Of a stretch of 64,000 bases of DNA, positions 45,472 through 54,885 are shown piece by piece. Under the pieces are notes generated by a model. It searched no databases. It was not told the DNA's origin and worked only from the letters and a program-made list of their open reading frames with translations. The position numbers were made by a program, and so were the translations under genes. The first letter of the stretch is position 1, and the number at the start of each line of letters is the position of its first letter. Origin of the DNA: Halosimplex aquaticum. GTDB taxonomy: Archaea > Halobacteriota > Halobacteria > Halobacteriales > Haloarculaceae. The stretch lies in contig NZ_CP118158.1 of assembly GCF_028747785.1 (NCBI RefSeq), positions 930,001 through 994,000 on the forward strand, given 5' to 3'.

Positions 45472-45563
45472 CCGGCCTCACCGACCGGGTCGGCCGGCGC
45501 TCGCTCCGGAGCGCCCCGACGCGTTCCGACGACGGACACTCGCTGGAGCGACGCGTCCGTCCG

Positions 45564-45713
45564 CTACTCGGAGTACCCTTCCTGCAGGAACGCGCCCTCG
45601 GTCTCGTAGACGTTGACGAGTTCTTCGATGAACTCGCCCATCGTCTCGTCTTCCTCCAGATGGCCCTCGATCCGCTCGGCGAGCTCGTCGTCTATCTCGA
45701 TGGTCGTGGACAT
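45564..45713 (-). CDS. Tiny ribbon-helix-helix-like protein
   Basis: 49 residues: MSTTIEIDDELAERIEGHLEEDETMGEFIEELVNVYETEGAFLQEGYSE. The start TTIEIDDELAERIE matches the ribbon strand and first helix of VapB-type antitoxins, and the second helix is FIEELVNVYE. No toxin gene is adjacent, and such orphans are common in haloarchaea. It lies downstream of the RNA polymerase epsilon gene on the same strand. Confidence 0.65.
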   Translation of the reverse strand: MSTTIEIDDELAERIEGHLEEDETMGEFIEELVNVYETEGAFLQEGYSE

Positions 45714-45796
45714 GTTGACTGTGTGTACGAGTACCACGCCGAGCGGCAAGAAGGTGATGGGCGGACCCGCCGTGTCCGGCCGACCAGCGCCGACGG

Positions 45797-46561
45797 TCAC
45801 TCGGCGGCGTCGTCCGCGCTCGGGCCGGGAACCTCGGTCGGGTCGCGTTCCTGGAACGCGGGGAGACTCGGGTCCCGGTGGGGCTCGCGGCCGAAGACCG
45901 CGCCGCGGAGGTCCTGTTCGTCGAGCTGGGTCTGGAGCGTCCGGTGCAGCCGGTTGACGCTCGTCACGTCGAGGCCGACCAGGTCGAGTAGCGTCCGGTA
46001 GATCGGATCGTCCTTGATCGAATCGAAGCGCTCGTGGAGGTCGGCGAGCGACTCCGGCGGCTGCGCGGCGACCCACTCCCGGTCGTGCAGACCGAGGATG
46101 CGCTGGCGCTCGTCGTCGACGACGTGTTGGATGACCACCAGGCCGACCTTCTGGATGGCCCGCTGGCTCCCGAAGACCGTCAGGTCGAGCTCGGTCATGA
46201 TGCCCAGCGCGCGGTCGCGCTCCCACGGCGTCAGCCCGAGCGTGTTGCAGAAGGCGTGGGTGATACGCGCTTTCTCCAGTCGGTGCATGCGCTCGCTGTG
46301 GCCAGCCATCGCCGGGTGCTGCTCGTCGTGCAACCGCCGGAGGTTCTCGCCGACGTCCTCGTCGGGGTTCTCGGGCCGTCCGATGAGCGTCGCGCTCGGC
46401 GTCGTCACGTCCCAGCGCCTGAACGCCTCGTCCTTGACGGCGTCTATCCTCCCGAGGGACCCGTCGCCCGGCCGGGCGCTCACCTCGCGCTCCGCCCGCG
46501 GGTCCACCGGTTCGCCGCTCGTCTGTAGTCCGTGATCGGCCGCGTCGCGTCCCCCGTTCAT
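45797..46561 (-). CDS. rpoeps: RNA polymerase epsilon protein (haloarchaeal)
   Basis: 254 residues. The core VKDEAFRRWDVTTPSATLIGRPENPDEDVGENLRRLHDEQHPAMAGHSERMHRLEKARITHAFCNTLGLTPWERDRALGIMTELDLTVFGSQRAIQKVGLVVIQHVVDDERQRI is the family annotated in haloarchaea as DNA-directed RNA polymerase subunit epsilon. The central part (about 90-165) looks like the cyclin-like helical repeat of TFB, which fits a transcription role. Its biochemical function is poorly known. Upstream lies a 371-base repeat-bearing region. Confidence 0.75.
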   Translation of the reverse strand: MNGGRDAADHGLQTSGEPVDPRAEREVSARPGDGSLGRIDAVKDEAFRRWDVTTPSATLIGRPENPDEDVGENLRRLHDEQHPAMAGHSERMHRLEKARITHAFCNTLGLTPWERDRALGIMTELDLTVFGSQRAIQKVGLVVIQHVVDDERQRILGLHDREWVAAQPPESLADLHERFDSIKDDPIYRTLLDLVGLDVTSVNRLHRTLQTQLDEQDLRGAVFGREPHRDPSLPAFQERDPTEVPGPSADDAAE

Positions 46562-46647
46562 CTCGTCGGCTTTCGCCCTCGCGACTATAGAAAGCTCCGC
46601 CTCGTCAGACGGGCGTCAGACGAAACGCGCCGTAACGCCTCTTACTT

Positions 46648-46675
46648 CGAACCGCCGTGACGAGAACGACTTCAA
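46648..46675 (+). repeat. Partial third copy of the intergenic repeat
   Basis: TCGAACCGCC followed by GTGACGAGAACGACTTCAA; the second part differs by one base from the matching part of the two full copies. Its GTGACGAG starts 121 bases before that of the first full copy. Confidence 0.6.
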
Positions 46676-46749
46676 TCGAACACCGGAGCTACCGACGATG
46701 CCGTGTCTCGCCAGCGAGATCGATCGCACCGCTGGTCGGGTACGGCGCC

Positions 46750-46798
46750 CCGCAGAACTTCCTCACTACGAACCCTTGTGACGAGAACGACTTAAAGG
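46750..46798 (+). repeat. 49-bp direct repeat, copy 1
   Basis: Begins CCGCAGAACTTCCTCACTAC and ends GAGAACGACTTAAAGG. All 49 bases are identical to 46861-46909. The end holds a TATA-like element readable on both strands (CTTAAAGG / CCTTTAAG). The repeat does not encode a credible protein although its frames stay open. Confidence 0.85.
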
Positions 46799-46860
46799 CC
46801 GGCCGACTCGTCCGGACCCCACCCGCGGTGACGACAGCCCACCTGCTGGGCGGGCAGTTT

Positions 46861-46909
46861 CCGCAGAACTTCCTCACTACGAACCCTTGTGACGAGAACG
46901 ACTTAAAGG
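46861..46909 (+). repeat. 49-bp direct repeat, copy 2
   Basis: Identical to 46750-46798, 111 bases downstream, and again followed after two variable bases by GGCCG. The 62 bases between copies are unrelated to them and contain a short hairpin (GCCCA-CCTGC-TGGGC). 46562-46932 has no credible gene. Confidence 0.85.
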
Positions 46910-46932
46910 GCGGCCGCTGGCGACCGGGGTCG

Positions 46933-47295
46933 TCACTCCGCCCCCGTGTCACCTTCCCCGTACACCGGCTTCCACAACCGGTCGAAGTTCGGTCCCGGCC
47001 GGACCTCGGTTGTATCAGCGTCGTAGGCGACGACGTCGGCGTCTTCGAGTTTGGGGAGGTGGCAGTGGTGCAGCGATCGTGAGACGGCCTCTGGGTCGGG
47101 GTCGGACGACGACTGCTCGGACTCCCACTGGACGATCCGTCTGGCGAGGTCGGTGACGGCGACCGACGCTTCGGCCTCGTCGAGATACGCGACGACGTAG
47201 CGACGGCGCTGTTCCGCCAGCAAGTCGAATATCCCGTCGCGGGACAGCGTCCCGTCGCCGTCCGGCAGGTCGCCCAGGGTGAGCGTGTCGTCCAT
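46933..47295 (-). CDS. DUF7344-type winged-helix protein
   Basis: 120 residues: RDGIFDLLAEQRRRYVVAYLDEAEASVAVTDLARRIVQWESEQ, then EAVSRSLHHCHLPKLEDADVVAYDADTTEVRPGPNFDRLW. This is the ArsR-like winged helix (helix, recognition helix with SLHHCHLPKLEDADVV, wing) common in haloarchaea. These proteins probably bind DNA as dimers. The gene end abuts the 49-bp repeats (24 bases away), so transcripts from the plus strand there would be antisense to it. Confidence 0.8.
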   Translation of the reverse strand: MDDTLTLGDLPDGDGTLSRDGIFDLLAEQRRRYVVAYLDEAEASVAVTDLARRIVQWESEQSSSDPDPEAVSRSLHHCHLPKLEDADVVAYDADTTEVRPGPNFDRLWKPVYGEGDTGAE

Positions 47296-47402
47296 CTCTA
47301 CCGATCGTACCGTCGCGATCCGGAAGTGACGTCGGCCGATATATACAACCCTTTAACCCGGTAGCGGGTCGCAGACAGCGCATCAGCGGTCATCGGACGG
47401 CG

Positions 47403-48068
47403 TCACTCCGAGGCGTCGAACTCCTGGACGGTGAGGACGTTGCTGACGAGGTTGCCGTGGGCCCGCCGGATGCGCTCGGAGAGCGCTTGCTGCGTGACGT
47501 CGAGCGCGTCGGCGACGTCGGCCATCGTCACGTCCTGCGGGACGTCGTAGAACCCGGCTTCGAGGGCGGCGACGAGGGCTTCCTGTTGCTTCGGCGTGAG
47601 CCCGAACTGGCCGCCGGCCTTCGGGGACGTCGGGTTGTAGATCCGGTTGACCTCGAACTCGATGCCGTTCGCCTCACAGTGCTCGTAGAACTCGGAGACG
47701 TCATCGTGGTCGTCGAACCGCAGGCGGAGCCGCCACGCGTCGTCGCGGCCCGTCGCTTCGAGGATGGTCGCGCCCGTCTGGAGGTAGGCGTAGCCGACCG
47801 ATTCGACGTCGGGCGGCCAGGTCGCCCGGTACAGGGTTCCGTCGTCGAGCACGTCGAGAGGGGTCGCGTCGGAGACCGACGGGTCCTCGGCGATCGCGCT
47901 CTCGAAGCGGTCCATGTCGCCGCCGCGGATCCAGAAGTACGGCGTGAGCGTCCCGCTCGCGTGGGCGATGACCCGCTCGATCTCGATGGTCATCTCGGGT
48001 GCCGCGGCGAGTGTCCGCTCCATCGCCACCGCTGTCGACGGCACGGTGAACTCTCCGATGACGCTCAT
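47403..48068 (-). CDS. Bacterio-opsin-activator type HTH regulator
   Basis: 221 residues. An N-terminal beta-rich sensing domain (MSVIGEFTVPSTAVAMERTLAAAPEMTIEIERVIAH) is followed by the HTH_10 domain at the C-terminus: FGLTPKQQEALVAALEAGFYDVPQDVTMADVADALDVTQQALSERIRRAHGNLVSNVL. Haloarchaea hold dozens of these. Targets are unknown. ATG at 48068 is chosen because the sensing domain begins exactly there; upstream codons are Ser/Thr-rich filler over a promoter (ATTTTTATTCTACG). Confidence 0.88.
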   Translation of the reverse strand: MSVIGEFTVPSTAVAMERTLAAAPEMTIEIERVIAHASGTLTPYFWIRGGDMDRFESAIAEDPSVSDATPLDVLDDGTLYRATWPPDVESVGYAYLQTGATILEATGRDDAWRLRLRFDDHDDVSEFYEHCEANGIEFEVNRIYNPTSPKAGGQFGLTPKQQEALVAALEAGFYDVPQDVTMADVADALDVTQQALSERIRRAHGNLVSNVLTVQEFDASE

Positions 48069-48143
48069 GCTCACGGACGTGCTTGCGACGGGCGTAGAAT
48101 AAAAATGCGCCGTCGAACGGGACAAGCGGTGAGACGCGTCGGC

Positions 48144-50369
48144 CTACTGGAAGCCGATGCGGCCGCCGGAGCGGCGCTGCTGACCGCGGTTGCCGCCGCT
48201 TTTGAACTCCTCTTCCATCTGCTCGTAGTAGTCGCGGATGTCGTCGGTGATGGTCGGTCGGACGTTCTCCATGGCCTGGCGGAAGTGACGCATCTCGACG
48301 ACCTCGGCGTCGTCGTCCTCGCGGAGCGCCTCGATGGCCGCCTCGCGGCCGATCGATTCGAGGTCCGAACCGACGAAGCCCTCGGTGATCTCCGCCAGTT
48401 CGCGGAGGCTCACGTCGGGGCTGAGCGGCTGGTCCTCCGTGTGGATGCGGAGGATCTGCTCGCGACCGTCGGTGTCGGGCTCGCCGATCATGACGAGGCG
48501 GTCGAACCGGCCGGAGCGGATGAGCGCCGGGTCGATCATGTCCGGACGGTTGGTCGCGCCGATGACCATCACGTCCTCCATGTCCTCCAGCCCGTCGAGC
48601 TCCGTCAGGAGCTGGTTGACGACGCGCTCGGAGACGTTACTGCCCACGTCGCCGCCGCGGCCGGGCGCCAGCGAGTCCAGCTCGTCGAAGAAGATCACCG
48701 TCGGGGCGACCTGCTTCGCCTTGCGGAACGTCTGGCGGATGGCCTTCTCCGATTCGCCGACCCACTTCGAGAGGAGCTGCGGGCCGCGCACGCTGATGAA
48801 GTTGGCGTCGGTCTCGTTGGCGACGGCCTTGGCCATCAGCGTCTTCCCGGTCCCGGGCGGGCCGTAGAGCAGCACGCCGGACGGCGGGTCGATGCCCATG
48901 CGCTGGAACTTCTCCGGTTTGTTCAGCGGCCACTCGACGGACTCCTGGACCTTGCCCTTGGCCTCCTCTAGACCGCCCACGTCGTCCCACGACACTTTGG
49001 GCAACTCGACGAGGACCTCGCGCATGGCCGACGGACTCACCTCGTTGAGCGCGCCGCGGAAGTCCTCGCGCTTGATGATCATCCGGTCGATGAGGCTCGG
49101 CGGGATGTCCTCCTCGTCTAAGTCGATCTCCGGGAGGTACCGGCGCAGAGCCTTCATCGCGGCCTCCTTGGTGAGGCTCTCGATGTCGGCGCCGACGAAG
49201 CCGTGAGTCTCGTCGGCGAGGCGGCCGAGGTTCACGTCGTCGCTCAGCGGCATGCCGCGGGTGTGGATCTGGAGGATTTCTTCCCTCCCGATCTCGTCGG
49301 GGACGCCGATCTCGATCTCGCGGTCGAACCGACCGGGGCGACGCAGGGCGGGGTCGACGCTGTCGACTCGGTTGGTGGCGGCGATCACGATGACCTGGCC
49401 CCGCGATTCGAGGCCGTCCATCATCGTCAGCAGCTGGGCGACGACCCGGCGCTCGACCTCGCCGGTCACGTCCTCGCGCTTGGGCGCGATGGAGTCGAGT
49501 TCGTCGATGAAGATGATCGAGGGCGCCTCCTCGCTGGCGTCCTCGAAGATCTCCCGCAACTGCTGTTCGGACTCGCCGTAGTACTTCGAGATGATCTCCG
49601 GGCCGGCGATAGAGAAGAAACTGGCAGAGGTCTCGTTGGCCACCGCCTTGGCGAGTAAGGTCTTCCCGGTGCCGGGCGGGCCGTGGAGCAGGACCCCCTG
49701 GGGCGGCTCGATGCCGAGTTTCTTGAAGATCTGGGGGTGTTTCATCGGCAGCTCGACCATCTCGCGGACGCGCTGGATCTCGTTTTGCAGGCCGCCGATG
49801 TCCTCGTAGGTGATCCCGCCGCCGGTCTTCTCGAACCCGCTGATGGGCTCCTCGCGGAGTTCGACCTCGGTGTCCTCGGTGATGAGGCAGACGCCCTCCG
49901 GTTCGGTCTCGACGGCGATCAGGGGGATCGCCTGGCCGGGCGAGCGCATGAACGGGTGGTTCGTCGAGGACATCACCGGGACGATGTCGCGCTCGACGAC
50001 CGGTCGCTTGAGGATCTGTCGTTTCACCATGCCCGCGGCGTCGGATCCGAACTGGACGCTCGCTTCCTCGGGCGGCGCGAGGACGAGCTTGTCGGCCTTC
50101 TCGGCCTCCGCCTTGCGGATCTCGACGCGCTCGCCGATCCCCACGTCGGCGTTCTGGCGCGTGAATCCGTCGATGCGGACCGTGTCCGTGTTCCAGTCCT
50201 GCCGGTCCGCACGCCACACCTTCGCCGCCGTCACCTCGCTGCCCTCGATCTCGATGATGTCTCCGGGCGAGAGCTTCAGGTGAAGGAGCGTGTCGGGGTC
50301 CAGCCGGGCGATGCCGCGCCCCGAGTCGTTCGGGTACGCTTTCGCCACTTCTAGTTGCACTTCGTTCAT
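48144..50369 (-). CDS. cdc48: CDC48/VAT-type AAA ATPase
   Basis: 741 residues. Unfoldase that extracts and unfolds proteins for the proteasome. The N-domain (about 1-190) starts [37 protein letters not shown], the double-psi barrel form. D1 and D2 each have Walker A GPPGTGKT and Walker B ([24 protein letters not shown]), and the second-region arginine fingers lie in [14 protein letters not shown] and [14 protein letters not shown]. The tail ends [17 protein letters not shown]. Length matches archaeal VAT. ATG at 50369 gives the standard start. Confidence 0.96.
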   Translation of the reverse strand: MNEVQLEVAKAYPNDSGRGIARLDPDTLLHLKLSPGDIIEIEGSEVTAAKVWRADRQDWNTDTVRIDGFTRQNADVGIGERVEIRKAEAEKADKLVLAPPEEASVQFGSDAAGMVKRQILKRPVVERDIVPVMSSTNHPFMRSPGQAIPLIAVETEPEGVCLITEDTEVELREEPISGFEKTGGGITYEDIGGLQNEIQRVREMVELPMKHPQIFKKLGIEPPQGVLLHGPPGTGKTLLAKAVANETSASFFSIAGPEIISKYYGESEQQLREIFEDASEEAPSIIFIDELDSIAPKREDVTGEVERRVVAQLLTMMDGLESRGQVIVIAATNRVDSVDPALRRPGRFDREIEIGVPDEIGREEILQIHTRGMPLSDDVNLGRLADETHGFVGADIESLTKEAAMKALRRYLPEIDLDEEDIPPSLIDRMIIKREDFRGALNEVSPSAMREVLVELPKVSWDDVGGLEEAKGKVQESVEWPLNKPEKFQRMGIDPPSGVLLYGPPGTGKTLMAKAVANETDANFISVRGPQLLSKWVGESEKAIRQTFRKAKQVAPTVIFFDELDSLAPGRGGDVGSNVSERVVNQLLTELDGLEDMEDVMVIGATNRPDMIDPALIRSGRFDRLVMIGEPDTDGREQILRIHTEDQPLSPDVSLRELAEITEGFVGSDLESIGREAAIEALREDDDAEVVEMRHFRQAMENVRPTITDDIRDYYEQMEEEFKSGGNRGQQRRSGGRIGFQ

Positions 50370-50509
50370 AGTCGAGTGGGAGTGTGTCTCACTCGGGTAC
50401 CACCGCGGATATGCTTTTTGCTCCCGGCGGTTTCGCTCGGAATCGGAACGGATCGGCGGCCAATCTCCGACCCGGCCCTTGCCCCTGACTCCCCGCTGCC
50501 GTGTCTCGA

Positions 50510-50728
50510 TTACAGCGCGTTCGGCCCGAGCACCTCGCAAACGTCGTCGGCGTCGATGTCGCCGCGGCGCAGGAACTCGGACTCGCCGGCCAGACGGCGG
50601 ATCGCGCTCGCGTGGTTCCCCGGGCACCGCCGCGGGGGACGAGGTCCACGTCTTCACCCACGTGTTCGCGCGAGCGCCACGTCGACCGATTTGTCGTCGA
50701 TGGTCCCCGACCGGTCGGCGGAGGTCAT
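50510..50728 (-). pseudogene. Decayed small gene with two frameshifts
   Basis: Three adjoining reading frames on the minus strand each give protein-like, acidic haloarchaeal sequence: [20 protein letters not shown], then [13 protein letters not shown], then [19 protein letters not shown] and [16 protein letters not shown] before a stop. The joins need about one base change each near 50668 and 50640. Together they make a protein of about 72 residues. The ending has typical haloarchaeal codon use. I read this as a pseudogene; a sequencing error at GC runs is the alternative. I do not recognise the family. It occupies the otherwise empty 437-base gap between cdc48 and larC. Confidence 0.45.
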
Positions 50729-50806
50729 CGCCGGCGGACCATCGACGCGGTCGGCGAGCGGAACTACCGGACGGTTTTTTCACCGCGGCCGCGGGAGGAC
50801 ACACGT

Positions 50807-52156
50807 ATGCGAACCCTCGCGTTCGACGGCCGGATGGGCGCCAGCGGCGACATGCTCCTGGGAGCACTCGTCGCGGCCGGCGCCGACCCGTCCGCACTGG
50901 ACCCCGTCGAGGAACACCTCCCCGTCCGATACGACGTCCGGTCGGTCACGAAAAACGGCATCGCCGCCACGGCCGTCGACGTGCGTCACCGAGACGCGGC
51001 CGGTGGCGACGACGACCGCCACGACGACAGTCACGGCCGCGACCACCACGGCCACAACGGCCACGACCACGACGAGGCCGGCCACGACGACCACGGGGGC
51101 GACGGCCACAGCCACGACACCCACGACCCTCACGACGACGGTCACCACCACGGCCACGCCGAGGGTGCTGGTCCCCACAGAACCTACGCGGAGGTCGTCG
51201 AACTCGTCGAGTCCATGGCCCTTCCGGAACGCGTCGAGCGGGACGCGCTGGCCGTCTTCGAGTTGCTCGGCGAAGCGGAGGCGAGCGTCCACGGGACGGA
51301 CCTGACGGAGACGCACTTCCACGAGGTCGGCGCGGACGACGCCATCGCGGACGTGGTCGGCGTCTCTCTCCTCCTCGACGACCTCGACGTCGAGCGCGTG
51401 GTGACGACCCCGCTCGCGACCGGCGGCGGCGAGGTGTCGATGAGCCACGGCACCTACCCCGTCCCCGCGCCGGCAGTAGTGGAGATCGCCGAGCGGGCCG
51501 ACTGGTCGCTGCGGGGTGGCCCCGTCGAGCGGGAACTGCTCACGCCGACGGGGGCGGCGCTGCTCGCTCACTTCGCCGAAGGCGTCGCGGAACTCCCGAA
51601 CCTGGACGTGACGGCGTCGGGGTACGGTGCCGGCGGGTACGACTTCGACCGGTACCCCAACGTCATCCGGGCGATCGTCGGCACGGGGGAGGGCGGCCTC
51701 TCGCGGGACGCCATCACGGTCCTGGAGACGAACCTCGACGACGCGACGCCGGAGGTGCTCGGCGGCTTGCAGGAGTCGCTCGCGGACGCGGGCGCGCGGG
51801 ACGTGTCGGTCATCCCGGCGACGATGAAGAAGTCGCGACCGGGCCACCTCGTGAAGGTGGTCGTCAAGCCCGAGGACGCCCAGCGGGTGGCACGACGCCT
51901 CGCCGAGGAGACCGGGACGCTGGGCGTCCGCGAGCACGGCGCCGGCCACCGCTGGATCGCCGACCGCGAGATACGGACCGTCGAGATCGAGGTCGAAGGG
52001 AGCACCTACGGGGTCGACGTCAAACTCGGTACGGACGGCGACGGGACGGTCTTCGACGTGAGCGCGGAGTACGACGACGCGGCGGCGGTCGCCCGCGAGA
52101 CGGGACTCCCGGTCAGAGAGGTCGCCCGGCGCGCCGAGGCGGCCGCGAACGAATGA
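50807..52156 (+). CDS. larC: LarC-type nickel insertion protein with histidine-rich loop
   Basis: 449 residues. LarC places nickel into the pincer cofactor of lactate racemase and related enzymes using CTP. The start [22 protein letters not shown], the middle [24 protein letters not shown] and [24 protein letters not shown], and the end [41 protein letters not shown] are all LarC marks. Residues 61-124 are an insertion with about 19 His and many Asp, likely a nickel store. ATG at 50807 is chosen for [16 protein letters not shown]. larB and larE are not in the window. The next gene overlaps it by four bases. Confidence 0.92.
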   Translation: MRTLAFDGRMGASGDMLLGALVAAGADPSALDPVEEHLPVRYDVRSVTKNGIAATAVDVRHRDAAGGDDDRHDDSHGRDHHGHNGHDHDEAGHDDHGGDGHSHDTHDPHDDGHHHGHAEGAGPHRTYAEVVELVESMALPERVERDALAVFELLGEAEASVHGTDLTETHFHEVGADDAIADVVGVSLLLDDLDVERVVTTPLATGGGEVSMSHGTYPVPAPAVVEIAERADWSLRGGPVERELLTPTGAALLAHFAEGVAELPNLDVTASGYGAGGYDFDRYPNVIRAIVGTGEGGLSRDAITVLETNLDDATPEVLGGLQESLADAGARDVSVIPATMKKSRPGHLVKVVVKPEDAQRVARRLAEETGTLGVREHGAGHRWIADREIRTVEIEVEGSTYGVDVKLGTDGDGTVFDVSAEYDDAAAVARETGLPVREVARRAEAAANE

Positions 52157-53019
52157 CCGAGACCGTCCTCGTCGTCGGCGCCAGCGGCTACCTCGGCCGT
52201 TCGGTCGCGGAGCGACTGCACGAACGCGGCTACCGTGTCGTCGGCACGTACTGCTCTTCTCCGGCGCCCACGGCGAGCGTGCAGTTCGACTTCTGGACCG
52301 ACGACGTGGGGCCGCTCCTGGAGGACCACGGGGTCGATACGGTCGTCTACGCCGCCGCGAACGAGTACGGCGGCGACGTCGACACCGGCGAGTCCGGAGT
52401 GGACGACCCGTTCGACGCGCGCGCCGAACGCTTCGCAGCCGACTGCGCGGGGCGGCGCGTCGTCTACGTCTCCAGTGCGGCGGTGTTCGACGGTACCGGA
52501 CGCCGGTACGCGGAATCGGACCCGCGGTCGCCCCCGGACCAGTACGGTCACCGGCTGGCGACGTTCGAGGACGCCTTCGACGAGCACTGCGCGGACTCGG
52601 TCGCCGTTCGGTCGAGCTACCTGTTCGGGTTCTCGCGGGGTCGGCTCGACCACCGCCTCGCGCGGACGCGCGAGCACCTCGAACGCGACGAGCCGATCGC
52701 GTACTTCACGGACATGTACAAGAGCCCGATCCTCGTGACCGAACTCGCCGAGGCCATCGCGACGCTCGCCGGGGGCGAGGCGACCGGCGTCCTCCACGCG
52801 CCCGCGCCGCGGATCAGCGTCTACGAGTTCCACTGCGAGGCGATGCGGGCGCTCGGCTACGACCCCGGCCCGATCGAGCGCGACGCGATCCCGCCGGAGA
52901 TGGACGTGGCTCCGGACACCTCCCTGTCCTCCGACCGGTTCGAGTCCCTGGTCGGGTTCGAGCCCTCGGCCGTCGCGCCCGCGCTTCGCTCACAGCGCGG
53001 CGGGACCGCGAGCGAGTGA
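52153..53019 (+). CDS. RmlD/SDR-type NAD(P)-dependent sugar reductase
   Basis: 288 residues, an extended short-chain dehydrogenase. The nucleotide loop is VLVVGASGYLGRSVAERL, the helix-4 stretch VDTVVYAAANEYGG, the strand VVYVSSAAVFDGTGRRYAE, and the catalytic Tyr is in DQYGHRLATFED, where the usual YxxxK appears as YGHRL (the Lys is replaced by Arg). This resembles dTDP-4-dehydrorhamnose reductase (RmlD). Start overlaps the larC stop (ATGA), so they are co-translated, though no functional link is known. Confidence 0.83.
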   Translation: MTETVLVVGASGYLGRSVAERLHERGYRVVGTYCSSPAPTASVQFDFWTDDVGPLLEDHGVDTVVYAAANEYGGDVDTGESGVDDPFDARAERFAADCAGRRVVYVSSAAVFDGTGRRYAESDPRSPPDQYGHRLATFEDAFDEHCADSVAVRSSYLFGFSRGRLDHRLARTREHLERDEPIAYFTDMYKSPILVTELAEAIATLAGGEATGVLHAPAPRISVYEFHCEAMRALGYDPGPIERDAIPPEMDVAPDTSLSSDRFESLVGFEPSAVAPALRSQRGGTASE

Positions 53020-53118
53020 CCGACTCACTCCTCGCTCTCGTCGTCTGCGTCCGTCGCGCCCGAGCGTCCGACACCGACTTCGTAGTCGTTTTTCTTCCGG
53101 CGCCGGCGGACGTCGAGA

Positions 53119-53874
53119 TCAGTCCTCGCGGTGTTCCGCCAGCGCCTCGTCGATCGTCAACTCCCCCAGCGCCACGCGGCGGGCGAGTGTCTCGTCGATG
53201 GCGCGGTTGGTGTCGCTCCGTTCGCGCGAGCGGTCCTTGATCCGCTGGAGTTCGCCCGTGGTCGGCTCGATCGTCCGGGACTCGACGCGCTCGCCGTCCA
53301 GCCGCGCGATGTTGACGGCGGCGAGCACGTCGCCCATCCCGCGGGCGCCGGTGCCGAGATACGGCGTCGTCCCCGTCTCGTCGACGAGTTCCACCGGGAC
53401 GTCTTCGAGGTCGTCGATGATCTTCGCGCCCTGGAGCCGGGCGCCGTCGCCGATCCGGACGAGCGGGTCGACGGCGTCCCCGACCTCCTCGCGGACGACC
53501 TCGGCGGCGTCGACCAGCGGCACGTGGAACGTCGCGACGACCATCTCGCCCGAGAGGACGGCGATGCCCGGTCGCTCTCCCGGGTCGACACCCACGATTG
53601 TGCGGCCGCTTCCGCCACGGAGAATGGCGACCACCTCGTCGACGGCGCGGCGCGGGTCGTCGGGCTCGGCGCGGACGAGCGGCACGCTGTCGGGAACCGG
53701 CGGCGACTCGTCGGGCGCGGTGACGACGACGGTCGTCCGCTCGGGCAGGTCGTCGTCGAGTTCGATGGTCGTGAACGTCACGCCCCGGTCTCTGAGTTCG
53801 TTGACCACGCCGTGGTAGACTTCGAAGTCCGCCGTCGCGACGACTATCACACCCAGACTTGGCGAGCCATCCAC
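53119..53874 (-). CDS. RNase H/RuvC-fold protein of unknown function
   Basis: 251 residues. A RuvC/YqgF-like start is in the middle: RTIVGVDPGERPGIAVLSGEMVVATFHVP (first catalytic Asp in VDPG), then VVREEVGDAVDPLVRIGDGARLQGAKIIDDLEDVPVELVDETGTTPY, with acidic residues where the fold needs them. The N-terminal 85 residues form a separate alpha/beta domain (GVIVVATADFEVYHGVVNELRDRGVTFTTIEL). A Holliday-junction or nucleic acid role is plausible because the divergent neighbour is radB. Catalysis is not proven by sequence. Confidence 0.72.
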   Translation of the reverse strand: MDGSPSLGVIVVATADFEVYHGVVNELRDRGVTFTTIELDDDLPERTTVVVTAPDESPPVPDSVPLVRAEPDDPRRAVDEVVAILRGGSGRTIVGVDPGERPGIAVLSGEMVVATFHVPLVDAAEVVREEVGDAVDPLVRIGDGARLQGAKIIDDLEDVPVELVDETGTTPYLGTGARGMGDVLAAVNIARLDGERVESRTIEPTTGELQRIKDRSRERSDTNRAIDETLARRVALGELTIDEALAEHRED

Positions 53875-54003
53875 CTAAGTCTTCGACGTCTCGCCCGGTC
53901 CGTCGGCGCGGTGCGGTCGCCGGGCGTCGACGGTCGGGTCGGCCCTCAGACGAGTCGTGGCCGTTTGCGAGCGTTTTTGTCCGGTGGCGACGAACCCGGG
54001 GAC

Positions 54004-54690
54004 GTGAGCGAGCGCATTCCGACCGGCTGCGCGGCCATCGATGACCTGCTCGGCGGGGGGTTCGAGCGCGGGGCGGTCACCCAGGTGTACGGCCCGCCGG
54101 CCGCCGGCAAGACGAACATCGTCCTCTCGGCGGCCGTCGAACTGGCCGCCGCCGGCGACTCCGCGCTGATCGTCGACACCGAGGGCCTCTCGGTCGACCG
54201 GATGGAGCAACTGGCTGGGGCGGGGGGTCGCGACGCCGACGACGTGGCTTCCCGGCTCATCATCACCGAGGCCTACACATTCGAGGAGCAGGAGGAGGCC
54301 GTCCGCGACGTCGAGGAGTTCGTCGACGTCGTCGACTTCATCGCCCTCGACAGCGCGACCGGATTCTACCGCCTCCAGCGCACCGAACAGGAAGAGGGTG
54401 AGGCCCTGCGCGCGGTCGGCCGACAGCTCGCCCATCTGCTCTCGCTGGCCCGGAAACACGACATCGCCGTCGCGTTCACCAACCAGGTGTTCACCGACCC
54501 CGAGTCCGACCAGGCCCGCGCGCTCGGCGGCCACACCCTCAACCACTGGTCGGCGACCATCGTCCGCGTCGACCGCTTCCGCGGCGGGAACCGGCGGGCG
54601 ACCCTGGAGAAACACCGCGCGAAGCCCGCCGGCGAGAAGGCACAGTTCAGGATCACCGATAACGGGTTGGAGAGCGGCGAGCCGCGGTAA
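54004..54690 (+). CDS. radB: RadB, RecA-family recombination protein
   Basis: 228 residues, the short RadA paralogue of Euryarchaeota that assists RadA in strand exchange. Walker A is GPPAAGKTN, Walker B VDFIALDSATG, and the start IPTGCAAIDDLLGGGFERGAVTQVYG and the end NHWSATIVRVDRFRGGNRRATLEKHRAKPAGEKAQFRITDNGLE are typical. The N-terminal HhH domain of RadA is absent, as expected. The GTG start at 54004 (VSERIPTGC) is chosen because the family starts there. Confidence 0.95.
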   Translation: MSERIPTGCAAIDDLLGGGFERGAVTQVYGPPAAGKTNIVLSAAVELAAAGDSALIVDTEGLSVDRMEQLAGAGGRDADDVASRLIITEAYTFEEQEEAVRDVEEFVDVVDFIALDSATGFYRLQRTEQEEGEALRAVGRQLAHLLSLARKHDIAVAFTNQVFTDPESDQARALGGHTLNHWSATIVRVDRFRGGNRRATLEKHRAKPAGEKAQFRITDNGLESGEPR

Positions 54691-54885
54691 TCGGGAACGT
54701 CCGTTCCGTCCCGTCGATCGGTTTGGGAGTCCGCGTGTCGAGTACTGACCTCGGTCTTCGAGTTTGGTGTATCCTAGCGCGAAGCGAAGTATCCGTTCAG
54801 TAGGCCTGCATAATCGCTCAATTTGATTGCTGATCGTCCAGAAGGCACTTCACGTTCCCGTTTGACAGAACATCACACGTTGAAT

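Noticed and set aside
46657-47082. Open frame giving the peptide PQNFLTTNPCDENDLK twice
   Set aside because: The peptide repeats simply reflect the 49-bp DNA repeats; the rest of the frame is not protein-like and it runs antisense into the DUF7344 gene.
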